30,296 bases of DNA from Phaeoceros laevis (taxonomy: Eukaryota > Anthocerotophyta > Anthocerotopsida > Notothyladales), in contig JBNGIQ010009337.1 of the NCBI GenBank assembly GCA_049999765.1, positions 46,246 through 76,541 on the forward strand. The letters are read 5' to 3'. Positions within the stretch are counted from its first letter, which is position 1, and the number at the start of each line of letters is the position of its first letter. Positions 9,032 through 20,566 of this stretch are shown here, piece after piece. Made by a program: the position numbers and the translations under genes. Under the pieces are notes generated by a model, which was not told the origin of the DNA, did not search any database, and saw nothing but the letters and a program-made list of their open reading frames with translations.

Positions 9032-12000
9032 TTAGTTGATTATGGAACTGAGCTCAGAAAAATCCCACAGGAGAACATCAGAGTTGAGGACCCCATCAAT
9101 AGCTGCGTCGGCAGCAGCTAAGCTGGTACTGCTGCAGCTGCTTCCACTAGCAGATGGACTCCATGGGTTTTTGTTGTCTTCTTGGATGGGACTTGTACTG
9201 TTCTTCCCGTTAGCTTGGCATTCGTTGCGCAAGTCGCCAGAATCGGTCAACTGCATGCTTTGGCTCTGGTTGGGGCTGCAACCGCTCTCACTGGGACTTG
9301 CAGGTGGGCTGGTTGGGCCCAGTTCATGATCGTCCGTCCTTTCCTTGCCAAGTGTAGATATCAGTAGCTCTTGCTGTTGCATCTGCTGGTCCTGCTGTGG
9401 GTGTTGGGTTGGTGCTGCATGTCCAAAGAAAGAAGTCCGATGGTGGTACCCTGCAGCATGGTGCGGATGAGACTGGTGTTGGCTCCGTAAAGGTGAGCTA
9501 GGCATGTGTAGGCCAAGGCCTGTGGGAGGCGATCCTGATACATTGCCTTCCCAGTTTGACAACCCCTTGCAGAGGTTCTGTGGTGCATTTGTCCCATGCA
9601 TACTCAGATCCCTTTGCAACTGGAAGTTGAGACCAATTGAGCCTCCAAGGTTGGGGAGCATAGTCATGGAGGTCCTAGCATTGATGCCCTGGGTGTCCAT
9701 AAACATGTCCAGCATAGACTTCTGCGAGTGGTCTGGTGCCCCAGTTGCTGGACCCAGAGGTATAAACTGGTGCCCAGCTGCGTTGTAGTTCTGGTTGGCC
9801 TCTCCAGAAAACCTGCTCCTCATAGCCGCCGCAGCCATGTGTTGAGAGTATTGATCCGACTTCACAAAGCTTGAGGTTGGATCCCCCAGCAATGATCCAT
9901 TACACTGAGAGCTGGAAGGAGTGCTTCCACCATTTGCCATCATATGCATAGCCGGTGCAGAGCCCGGAATATTAGATTGTACTGCCTTTGTCAAGCTGTA
10001 CTTGATTTTCTGAACTACTGCATCAGATGTCATGCGGGCCGAAGAAGGGTCACTGGCACAGCGCTGATCGCTCATTGATCCAGACTCGTATGCTGTGGAG
10101 AGCACCGATTTGGGGCTACCTGTGCCACAAGGAAGCTGCACAACAGGCAAAGAGATATAACAGATGTATAAGCAACAAGTTGTACATTCAAAAAAGACAA
10201 ATCAATGGAGAAGCTTTTGTCATGAAATGATGCGAGGCTGCACTGGTACCTGACTTGTGGTTGCAACCAGGTCGGACCACGACTGCCTGCTGCTTGGTCC
10301 GGTGTTGCGAGTTGGATTGGTGGCGGCCATGGAGCCTTCAAGCTGCCAATCAGGTCTTTTCCTCATCAACACATTGAGCATGTCGTCCTTGAAGCAACCC
10401 AGTGCAGCTTCAGCAATTTCTCCACCTTTGGGCAGGGCCATGCTGCCGGCTAAATCTGCCAGCAACTGGGAGATGGGCTTGTGCGTGATGGGGTCGATAC
10501 CCATCTCGCAAAGTTTCTTCTTCAATCGGGTGTTCCAGTAATTCTTCACATCATTATCGGTACGCCCGGGTAATTGGGCAGCAATTAGCGACCACCTGGC
10601 ATTAGGCAACAACAGAATCTTGTGTCAAAGGTGCAGTACGTCAGGGAAGGGTCGATTCATGTCATCAGCGTGACCACCCCTGTCCAGACTGACCTCGGTG
10701 GACACCACGTCAAGCTAGTGTTCACAAGGACCTGGTACCTAAGGATCTTAATCAGTTTGCTCAGTCTAGTGGGCCTGCAAAGTTGAATACATCTTGAAAC
10801 GCGCATTTGTGCAACTCCGTCAGCACACATGCATACAGTTTGACACGTTCTTGAAAGAAGCTACGTAGATCACTAAGGACATATATGGCGTGGCACGCCG
10901 AGGTGGCCACACGATTGAACGTATTAGGACAAGTGAGAACCGACGAGGAAAGACGGTAGGTCTGGACAAAACTCGGTAGGCACGTGGTCAAAGATGTCAA
11001 ACCTTGACGACTGGCAAACGGGAACGGGAACCAAAACCTGGGGTTCTAGAAGGCCCAGTAGATACTAAGAAACACAAGTAAGCTACTTGGACCCCGTTTT
11101 GCCACGGCGTTGGGTACGACACAACCCGCACCTCCTCGTGACGGACTTGTCGTCCAGGGAAGGACAAGGAGGCAAGTAAGGAGCCAGTAAATGGCGGAAT
11201 GTGAGGAAATCATGAATTTCGACAGTACAGCCTAAAAGAAGTACAACAACACAGGCTTCAGGTTTCTTTCAAGACCCCAGAGAACTGTTAGCAATGCAAG
11301 TGGATCCGTGGATTCTTGCCAGCAAGCAAGCAAGGCAAGGCCCTAAAAGCGCTACCTAGACTATCGCGGATATGAGCATCTCATCGGGCGCGCGCTACCC
11401 GATGGGACAACTCTGGTGGAGGCCCGGCCACCTGTCGATCCACTCGGAAACATTCTCAAATTCCTACGGTCGATCTGCTGCGGGATTGCCAAGGATATGA
11501 TTCATACTACTGTAATGGGGACATCTCCAAAACAGACAAAAACAGCAACCTCCACACCAATGAAAGTGCGTGAAGGCGCTGTCATGATGGACGCGCTGAA
11601 AGCTACACCCAAGCTGGCGGCCACATTTGGGCCGCCACGCTCCGGCGTGTTGAGTACTTGGAGCACACTGCTTGCCCAGGAAGCTTCCCCTAGAACTCAT
11701 GAATGGACGGCAAGAGCAGCATGAAATGCCGCCTTGTGGACTCTAGCCTGCAGGCAGTACAGGTTGTACTAATCCTAGCTTGGGAAGTTCAAAAGGATCC
11801 GAGGGATCAAGACAACTCCAGAGGAAGAGAGCTACACGAGCCCAGTTTCAGTGTCCTACATCGTATTACCAGGCAGCTGATCATACCATCTACGGGACAC
11901 TGAACGGTTGTCTGTATACGCCCCGAATCATTTCGACCAGATGTTTGGGTTCCCTCACGGCAAATCATTCGAGGATGAATCCCCTTGGGTGTACATACGC

Positions 12001-12929
12001 GCAAGTACTATGATAGTAGGTTGCCTAATTAGATGGGAGATGGTTCTCTTCTAATCTGGTTGGCGATCCTCCTTGAGATGAGACGACTCTACAGGACTAA
12101 CTGAAACGACCGGACAACTCTCAGGACACGTCTTCTTGGCAGGGGCAAGAGCTCAAGTGGACTGACCTGCTTCCAAGGGCAGCGTGCAGGCTGACAATCA
12201 ATTGTTCCTCGTGGTCCGTGAAGCGGCCATGCTTCAGGTCTGGGCGAAGATAGTTTGTCCATCGTAGCCTGCAACTTTTTCCGCATCGCTGCAAACCTGT
12301 TTGACAGAGCCATTACGGGATGTCAGTCACGACTCTTGATACCTGCCAAGGTAAGTTTACCTATGTCTACACGCACTTGTCTCTAAGCAATGCCGCTATA
12401 TTCAAAGACTTCTGACTTCGGACCAAGCAGCTGCTGGTCTGACCCTGGTGATTAGATATGAAGCTACATTACATTGCAGGCCCACTCTCAAGCTGGCGGA
12501 CTTCAGAATGTCAGGAATGTTCAAAGACTTCCAGTTCGAACTGCTACTCTGACCTGACATTGTGTAAGGTTGTGCATGACATAAGCTACATTCAACCCAG
12601 ATAACCAAAAGGAACACTTGCCAACTTTACCAAAACGGAGCTCACCAATTGAGCTCCGTTGTGGTAAGAGACAGTCCTACATACTTGTCTTGAACCTGAA
12701 CTTCTAACTGATAAAGACATTGCTATTCTTCACCTCAAAGGAACTCCTAAGGGTGCGGAGTCTAAACCTGCGGAGAAATTGTAATAGTGATCTCACCAGC
12801 CTTTTTGGGAAGTGTCCTCCAGCTCCCTGTTCCATGCTGCCCTATGCATGCCAACAGCTTGGCGTCCTCCTCCGGTGTCCAGGGTCCCCTTTTCACACTA
12901 TCCTTCTCGCAACAGGGTGCCCTCCCCAT
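9032..12929 (-). CDS. MYB: R2R3-MYB transcription factor, MYB80/MYB35 type
   Basis: Four minus-strand exons, 12929-12797, 12296-12167, 10595-10250 and 10135-9032, give 570 residues. Seen: the start [21 protein letters not shown]2 with Trp17, Trp37 and Trp57 ([20 protein letters not shown]); R3 with Phe70, Trp89 and Trp108 ([20 protein letters not shown]); then [18 protein letters not shown]. Both introns in the MYB repeat lie at the positions usual for R2R3 genes (after KKAG, and inside the Arg before WSLIA). [27 protein letters not shown]-type wording and GIDPxTHKP resemble Arabidopsis MYB80 and MYB35/TDF1, which control tapetum and pollen development. The long C-terminal exon is Ser/Gln/Asn/His-rich and ends in an acidic-hydrophobic [10 protein letters not shown], plausibly an activation domain. 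It is larger than the roughly 320-residue angiosperm proteins. The subgroup call is inference; nuclear DNA binding is well supported. Confidence 0.92.
10596..12166 (-). other. Long intron 2 of the MYB gene (1571 nt)
   Basis: The longest intron in the window. It contains open frames on both strands (for example 11416-11724 +) with no recognisable domain. I see no nested gene. Its size contrasts with the roughly 60-300-nt introns of the neighbouring genes, so it may host regulatory sequence or an old insertion. Confidence 0.6.
12627..12667. repeat. 41-nt hairpin in MYB intron 1
   Basis: Two 18-nt arms (12627-12644 and 12650-12667) are reverse complements at 17 of 18 positions around a 5-nt loop; the inner 11 pairs, aacggagctca with tgagctccgtt, are perfect. 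It is an intronic, strongly folding element in either orientation. Confidence 0.75.
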
Positions 12930-13920
12930 GCGGTCTTGATTTCTTCAAATTCCGCGGGCTCTTTACAGCACAGAGATCCTGAATTGGCTGCCAAAGTTAC
13001 TTGCTAGGGGTGTTCTTCAATGCCGATGAGCGGGGCGCACCAAATATAGCTTGCACATCCTGTCTCTGCCGATTTCAACCGATTCTCGAGCCGCTTACAA
13101 CTGCAATCCTCAGACCATGCATAATCCAAGCACTGAAACTCTTAGCCTGTTTGTGGTTGAAACCAGAGTGCAGGATCATGCCAGTGTTCCAAACCGAAGA
13201 TTGTTGCCAGCTCTGGAGGTCGGAAAATTGAAGTTATCCTGAATCTCAACGAACAGTTCCGTTGCTCCGCGCTGCCTCAAGTGATGAAAATTCACGAGAG
13301 CACGATATTCCTGAAGGACTCTCTTGAAAGTGGTAGTCTTACACAATTGAGCCCCGAGTCGAGAGCAAAGACTTGCACCAAACAGCAACTTCAGCAGCAC
13401 GGCAAGAACCTTCCAATGGCAAAATAAACGAAATTGAGCGAGAGAGCCTTGTTTCAAGGTTGAGGAGAGTCAGGGAGTGCGGAGGGGGGCATGCATGAAT
13501 TCCTTTTTTCCTGCAACGAGGAGGCAGAAACTGCTCCAGCTATTGCATGCACTGACAAGGAGAGAGAGCATCTTCAAGTGATCACTACCGCGCCAGCAGG
13601 CGGACATGCATCCAAGCTTCACCTGGGACTTCAGATGGAACCTTGGACTTGAGCTCAAGATCTGGGGGGCAACAGAAAGGGGATGAAACGAGGCACAGCG
13701 AGCAGGCACAAGTGGCTGCAGCTGACGCAATCTCCCAGGATTATGCCTTTGGAGGATGGGGGAGCCGGCGGAGGCAGGCAGGCAGGAGGATCAATTCAGC
13801 AATCGACGTCCCTGCTACCAGTATAAACAAAGCCTGGCTGCAGCAAGGAGAGAGGCAGGTGGGAGAGAGAGGGAGACTGCGATGGAGATGCTTACAGAAG
13901 AAGCCTCCGCAGGCTGGAGA

Positions 13921-13944
13921 GCTAGCTATAGCTAGCTAGCTAGC
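13921..13944. repeat. GCTAGC self-complementary repeat
   Basis: gctagctatagctagctagctagc is built from a self-complementary tetranucleotide and lies about 1 kb upstream of the MYB start. Similar short GCTAGC runs recur at 13979-13990 and near 6115-6127. Confidence 0.7.
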
Positions 13945-15833
13945 CTGCGCCTGCTGTGGTGGGAGAAAAAGAAGTCAGAGCTAGCTAGCGCAACGACGTA
14001 AGAAGTATGGACAGGGATTCCTGTCCAGCGCCGTGCTCAGGAATCGGACCGGACGAAGCGTAAGGCCGCTTCCAGGAGCAGGAAGAAGAAGATGCAGAGA
14101 GGAGAGGGTGATTAAGCCCCAGAGTGCATCAGTCCCTGTGCAAACCAGACCTGTACAACAGGGCCCGCTTCGGCAAGCTTTGCTTCCATCCCAGGACCGG
14201 TTCCCCGAAAATCCTTGGAAGCAAAACCTGTACGCTGTCCGAAATCTGGCCACGGCTGCCTGCCTGCCCGCCCGCACTACGTCATGAAACAGTCTGTTGT
14301 CTAGGGACGGTCCTGCTTTCCCCTCCTCCTTCCCAAGCAGACCAGGGCTCTCTACTCTTCCGTAAGCTGCTGCTACCAGGCAGCCCGAGCCTCCACGTCC
14401 GGACTGCCACAGCAGCGCCGCCGGAAAGTGACAATGCAGCTGCGCTCAGGCCTCCAGGCGAGCGCCACAATCTGGCATCAGGATCGCCTTCCGCTCCGAC
14501 CAGAGAGAAATGCGCGAGCACATGCAAGCGCCTGGTGCGGGGCTGCTGCCAAGTCGACACGAGGCGCGCCGTGAGATTTTTGTTTTTCTTTTTGGGGTAT
14601 TTTCCAGCCCGGGAAACGGGAGGCAGCCAAAAACATATCGCACAAGCAAGTTGGCAACGGACGGTCCCCTTATTTCCTGTCCTGTCCTTGTCCTCGATGC
14701 ACTCCTGTTTTTAGTGCTGCTAAAAGACCAGTCCGGTCTTTAGCCGTCCACAACGTTGCTTACGCTATCATCCTTAACCTATTAAAGTATGGGTATTATC
14801 TGGGCTGGCGTGCGGCGCTGCTAAATTCCGTACAGTCAGCAGCCCGAGCTCTAGACTTTGACTGTACTTGACCGTATTGACGGGTGGAGGTTAAGCAGTG
14901 AAAGCCTGGACAGAGACGGCTGTCAAATCCATGGCCCCGTCGGAAAACCCTAACGGATTCCGTTGTGGTTGGCAACGCAGAACATGTGATGGGAGTGGAG
15001 TTACCTTGCCTTGGTGGTGATGGGCTCATCAGGGCGGTACCAGGCGCCCCTTCTGCATGGAGGGAGGCAAAGGGTACCAGTCACGTGATCTCAACCCTTC
15101 ATAACGGAAAACGAAACTTTTTCGGTAGAGAGTGGCCCAGAGAATCATGTTGTTTTCCATTCACTGATTTTCAGGAGGGGGCCTGCAACCTGTTGTCGCT
15201 CCCACGGTTCCACACTCGTAAAACGGTAAATAGTAAATAGGACCAGAGGAGGGAGTTTACTGTTTAGCTACTAATCAATCAGGGTGGGTCAAGTCCAAGT
15301 AGTGCATTTGCCACATGGCATCCACCCTACATCTCATCGTGGTCTAATATGTCTGGCATTCTAGAAGCACATTTTGATGCTTTTGACTGCATTCCCAAGT
15401 CCAAAGAGGGGGCTTCCTTCCCTATCACAAACGTGTAGCCCAAATAAACTTCTTCTTCCGTGTGGCTTCTCATTTTTGTCATTTGTCACTGTCTTCGTTT
15501 GACTCATTTTTACAATTGTATGATGTCCCTTAGCGTTTGGGAGAATCATCATGGAGTCATATCATATGCGGACAAGTTAGCATCCTAAGGAGGAAAAAGT
15601 TGCAAATACAGACGAGGAGAGAAATGACCAAGGACCTTCGGTGCAAACGTGGTCGTGAAGGCTCAAGGACAAGGAGGCTACGTAGAAGGTTTTTAGCCCT
15701 CACGTACGGCAAGGGGTCAAGAAAGTCATGCAGTCTAGAAATCGAGAGTCTTCAGGACGACTCGTGGCTGCTTGGGTGACGAGCGTCACAACCTTATAGG
15801 TTAGGAGGGGCCAGCTGATGTCCATAGCAAAGT

Positions 15834-15870
15834 GAAGGGAAGGGAAGGCAAGGGAAGGGGAGGAGAAAGG
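15834..15870 (+). repeat. GGGAA purine tract
   Basis: A low-complexity run of gaaggga/aggggagg units, purine on the + strand except for one base. No function is evident. Confidence 0.7.
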
Positions 15871-17533
15871 AATAATTATGTGCCATGGGTGCGCCAGCCA
15901 CAACGGAAGCGTGATGGATAGTGCGCCAAGGCCAAGGACTGATAATCCAGGAGGCCGCTTTCCTGGCGCTGTAGCGACCCCCATCCATGAAAGCCTCATG
16001 CGCTCCCTTCCAAGCTGTTGCACCATGTCCAAGTTTTGCATGCCATAGTTCGCCCATACATAACCTGTACGGCCGATATGGATGAATAATGTGGGTTTGC
16101 TCAGTCTCCTAGGCGAGTTTCCTGGCCCAAATTGCAAGCATGCTGATGCATGCGGATGTCAGCAAGCAGCCTAGCTTGATGTGCCGGACAGAACCTTAAT
16201 TCACCACGCGCCACTGACATACATCGCAAGTGAAATGTACAGTAAGCAGTCGTCAAGTCAGCATCAACGTCAGCTCCCTGCATGAGACTTTCTAGAAAAC
16301 TTCAACATCCAGCATGAAACATCCACATGATTGCTGGAAACACCTAGACACCTAGACACCTTCCGCAGAAAAGCATGGAACTCCCTTGAAGCCTCTCCAA
16401 GCGGGGGGAAAAAGACTCACATCCACCACTGCCTGGAGTACAGGCCTTCTTGGAAAGACACAGTACTTTTACTGGCTTGGTGAGATTCTCCGGCCATGAT
16501 GGGTAACATTCAAGGCACCGTCAAACAAGGGCTGTTTGAGCTTGAAGGTGACTGGTGTGACATGAAGCTTGACTGCGTTTGATCTGGGGTTTGAACCGAA
16601 TTTGACGCCCCAAATCTCGTCAAGTGCCTGTATCCTCAACTTCAAGTAGTCCTGACTCCTACCTTTCTGATTTGCGTGATTGAACACGCTTTGGAGCTTG
16701 ATTTGGTTCCCTAATCCGTCGAAGTACAGCCGAATCTTCCAACAACTGGCAGTCTAAATCCCCTTTGGATCCACATAAACGCTTGCAAGATTCTGGAGGC
16801 AAATCGTGTTAGGGGACTGACACAATTTCATAAGCAAGCGTGAAGAAAACGATGGGTTTGGGATCATGAGCTAGGCATGAACCCATTATTGCACGGCAGT
16901 ACTGGCCATTCATGATAGACTGGTAAAGATAGTGGGCGTGAACCCATCGGTGGTGGTGCTGCAAAGAGCAGTAGTAACTCCATGCCAGAGTCCATGGGGT
17001 AATAGCTTTTACGGTGCAGGAGTCGCAATACTCCCCGGTTCAGATGCAAGATGCGACACATGCACCGGTCTCTCAAAGAAGCCCATCCCAACTAAATGGA
17101 ACAGCTCCAGTCATTCCTGCGAGCACAATCCAGGCACTCTGTTTTGCCTGGGGCACACTTCCCATGCTTGCTGAGGGCCTCACAGCCCACATGAAGTTCG
17201 TCTCCTTTCTTCATAGGGAAAATAGACCAGCCATTTGATCGTGACCGCGAAGCCCCTCCTGAAACCTGAGTTCTCGGCAGAGACGTCCCTTCATACAACA
17301 AAGCCATGTTAGACGCACAAAAAGCTGTCAGTGCTCCTACATGTGCACCTCTTCGAATTTATTAGTGCCTCATTGATTCAACCTGATGAGATAGAAGCTT
17401 TGGGTCTTGAATATTCATGTGGTGAGCGGTTATCTTTGCAGTTAGTTCTACAGGCTCTGTTAGCGTTGGAGTCCTTAATGCGCCGCATTGGCGATTGTCT
17501 CAACGAGGTCTCCTTCCACACTTGAATGGTCTG

Positions 17534-20500
17534 TCACTTTGTCACCTTACCCTGAGAATGTAGGAATACGGCAATCGATACGACCCTGCAAGCAAATGCA
17601 AGTCTGAGCTTTAGTAATGAAGAGTACGAAAGATAAAGACGCACCAAACAAACTAAGAACAACTACAACCCCGAGCTTACATTGAACCAAGCAGAAATTG
17701 TATAGTCAGCTTGTACCCAAAAAGGAACATCGAAATCACTGCTGTTAGAAGCATCGCCACAGAAGTTGAGTAAACCTACAAGGTTCATACTGTGAGAGTT
17801 GTTTCTATGGCCTCAAGCAAGATAGCAAAGAATTAACATGTAAAGGAAATCAGCTCTCCAGGTCAAGAACTTGAGGTGTACCTTCACAATGTTGTCAGCG
17901 TACTTCATCACCATCGAAACAGCTAGACCACTAAAAGATCAAGATGACACAAGTCAGCATGGATCTTCAATCATATGGACATCCAATGTGAAACAATCAT
18001 GATCGTAAACAGTGATGGTCCCCAGAATGGCCCTTCAAGCCAAATGGCATCTGCTCAGAAGCAAAATGGGCCAGAAAGGTTACCTCAAAGCATGATTGAT
18101 GATCATAATCACAACACGCATTTTATAACCGTAAAAGAATCCCCTGCAATATGTACAGACATATGTGGTACATGACAGAAGACAGGTGGCTGCTTCAGTT
18201 GTTCACACAGCCCTTGTGAAGTGAATAAATCTACTCACTCATTTGCAAGAGGCACTACTGCATTGATTTCACTGGCTTCGCAAGCGGCAAACCTTTGAGA
18301 AATCTGATCAAAATCTTGGGTGGCCATTGCAAACACGTTGAACAATATCCCGAAGATATAAAGCCAGAAATTCTGAACATGAATATTTCTGGTAGGCTTC
18401 TTCTTGATGATCACCTGATCAACAAACATATTTGGTTAGGTTGGATAAAGGGAACTCGCTGATGTGGCAGAGGACTGGTGCAGATCGATTGGACACCAAA
18501 ATGCAGAAACTATGAACTCAAGTCCTACTCTAATACCTCTGTGTACACCCCGGCAAAGCCACTAAGTAACGCCATGACCTGTCAATCAAGTTTTGGGCCA
18601 GTCAATTGCACAATTAGCTGTGCGTTAGTGTACAGTGTACAGTTTGCATGGGATGACAGTTTACTTACAATGGCCATGATCCATCCCTCAATGGAAGTTT
18701 GAAACACATACTCTGACCTGCAGATCAGGAAGTGTTCCAGGCAGCACCATTTCCAATCACATTCCACCGAAGATATCAAAGTTCTACGTCAAGAGCAGCG
18801 AGTCGATTCTGCTCGACAGGTTAGGGTTTCTAGAACATAAAGCACGGTGCTTCTTAGATCAACTTACGCTGAGTTTAGCTGAGCAGTTGTGCATCCCAAC
18901 CCTAGTAGCGCAAATGCGGCCCACTGCGTGTAACTTAGCCTGAAAGACGGCAAGTCACATGCATCACCATGCCGAGAAGCCACAGGAAATAAGGTAAGAC
19001 TTGTAATATGCTCACGCCAACTCAATCTCACCGTCTCTTGAGAAAAAGTCGATACAGGACTCCAGTGGAGATAATGTTGAGGTTTTTTAGGATCTGATAG
19101 CTGGGGGCGTCGACATACATGAAGATGTAGTACTGCAAGTGTCCACATTGAATGTGAGGCTCCTACTGATCGACTTGCTATTTATCAGTGCACTGGGGAA
19201 CTGACCTGCAAAAGGTTCTTCACAAGGTAGAGACCAGCTGGAACAGGGTACACCTTAATCTCATCCCAAGAGGTGCTCAGGCTGCACAGAAGACAACAAA
19301 GAAGCATAGCGTGATCAACTGGTTCACAGTTAATCAGCATGCCCTGTTCCCAGCTTTCCATCCGCATGGAACACATGCAAGAGTAACCCTTTGCATGGTT
19401 TCCACCCCCCTGTTGTGCTTGACTCAACACTTCCGCAACCTTTGCTTCTCGTGAAGTTCCTCATTCAGCACTACCCCTCTGACAAAGACTCCTTGTTGAG
19501 TATGCAGATAACATATTTACTTGTTATCTTCAGTGATGCCATCTCTCCTCCAAATGCGTAGAAGTGCTACCACTGAGATGAAACATTTCACTAACTCTAC
19601 CTTCACAACGCAAAACAATACAGGCTGAGGAGCTCCGGTTATCATAAGTGTGCAGGCAACGTGCATGTCACTTCTTGTAATCACACAATACCATGCAGTT
19701 TGCAGACGTCACGCTGTAGACATACTCTCCTCTGTTTTTTGACCAAGCAATCAAGATTCCTTGGGAACTTGTCAAAAGCGTCAGTGCCAGGATGAGCAAA
19801 GACCTGCAGCAGGACCTCAACAATTTCAATACAAAGCCAGCTTAGCATTATCCGCAACCGGCTATACCCTGACACACCTCCTCGTTCTTGTTAGCTGAGC
19901 CTAGAGCCTAGCAAAAACCAACAACTACCTGTTTTGCGACCAGGACCCAAAATGAACCTTTAGAAAACCATGGTATCCAAGAGGTTCAAAGTGCAACCAA
20001 TTCCTGTCTACTTTGTCAGCCCTAAGCGGAAGAAGAGAAAGCAAACAGAACGAACAATCCTCACTTGCGCCCCCATTCTGAAGCCAAATTGGAGAAGAAG
20101 GACCTAGTGCGTACTGTCATAAACGCCGAGGCAATACCAACTGTTAGCTCAAAAAGACAGCAATACTCTCATCCTCAGAAATCCTCACAATTCGATTTGA
20201 TTCTGTGGCGAGTTTGTGCTTCACTCCAAAAAACCAACAGTCGTGGAAGCTGGGAGGTACAGTAACAACCTTCATCGTCATCTCCTTTCTTGACAACTTC
20301 ACCTTCGTTGATTATCTTCTTTTCATCCTGCAAAATGAGGCACCAGTACCCCAATTATTCGAAGGCACATTGCAAGCGTGAACAAGTCAATCCAGAACTC
20401 TCGAGCTCTAACAGCTGCTCCAAACACGGGAACATCTCGGGAGCGCCATCCTTGAAATCGGAAAATCGTCGTCGCAGCCTCCTGTGTAAAAAATTGCAGA

Positions 20501-20566
20501 CTCGGACCAAGCAGCCAGAGCACACACCTCGTGCGAGTCCTTGTCCCTGAGTTTTCTGTATTCCAT
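17534..20566 (-). CDS. CSTLP: Nucleotide-sugar transporter, CMP-sialate-transporter-like
   Basis: Fifteen minus-strand exons: 20566-20528, 20327-20270, 20140-20065, 19803-19692, 19600-19521, 19281-19206, 19132-19032, 18939-18868, 18717-18669, 18578-18537, 18414-18293, 18143-18084, 17930-17882, 17775-17681 and 17585-17534. They give 360 residues in one frame. Seen, in order: MEYRKLRDKD; LALTLLTSSQGILIAWSKN; DEIKVYPVPAGLYLVKNLLQ; YVDAPSYQILKNLNIISTGV; GCTTAQLNS; MALLSGFAGVYTEVIIKKKP; QNFWLYIFGILFN; GLAVSMVMKYADNIVKVYST. These closely follow plant CMP-sialic-acid-transporter-like proteins of the UTR6 group (Pfam nucleotide-sugar transporter), multi-pass Golgi/ER antiporters. The physiological substrate is not settled by sequence, since plants are not known to make typical sialic acids. 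The first three exons are the least certain: they rest on the MEYRK start and frame continuity. It is divergent with the ARF-GAP gene at 21712. Confidence 0.9.

Larger units (their letters stand above)
12930..17533. other. 4.6-kb region without a recognised gene
   Basis: It lies upstream of the MYB start and downstream of the transporter stop, so it should hold the MYB promoter and 5' UTR at its left end and the transporter 3' UTR at its right end. Visible structure: a GA-rich (CT-rich on the transcribed strand) stretch near 13845-13880, GCTAGC runs at 13921-13944 and 13979-13990, a GA-rich tract at 15834-15870, and small repeats such as acacctag near 16343-16362. The open frames (longest about 196 codons, 14124-14714 +) are Ser/Pro/Arg-rich, overlap others and show no domain. 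A lineage-specific or non-coding gene cannot be excluded. Confidence 0.5.

Noticed and set aside
11416-11724. 102-codon plus-strand open frame as a gene nested in MYB intron 2
   Set aside because: No recognisable domain, no homologous motif, and overlapping open frames on the other strand.
15700-16137. 145-codon minus-strand open frame as a gene
   Set aside because: It includes the low-complexity GGGAA tract, has no domain and no supporting exon structure.
16343-16362. Short acacctag repeats considered as an array
   Set aside because: Only two or three 8-10-bp units without spacers; a simple repeat, not a CRISPR or satellite array.
20323-20462. Minus-strand open frame read as a transporter exon (acceptor tttacacag, protein starting EAATTIFRF)
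   Set aside because: It splices in phase after MEYRKLRDKDSHE but runs to a stop and resembles nothing in the family; exons 20327-20270 and 20140-20065 continue in frame into the conserved LTLLTSSQ segment instead.
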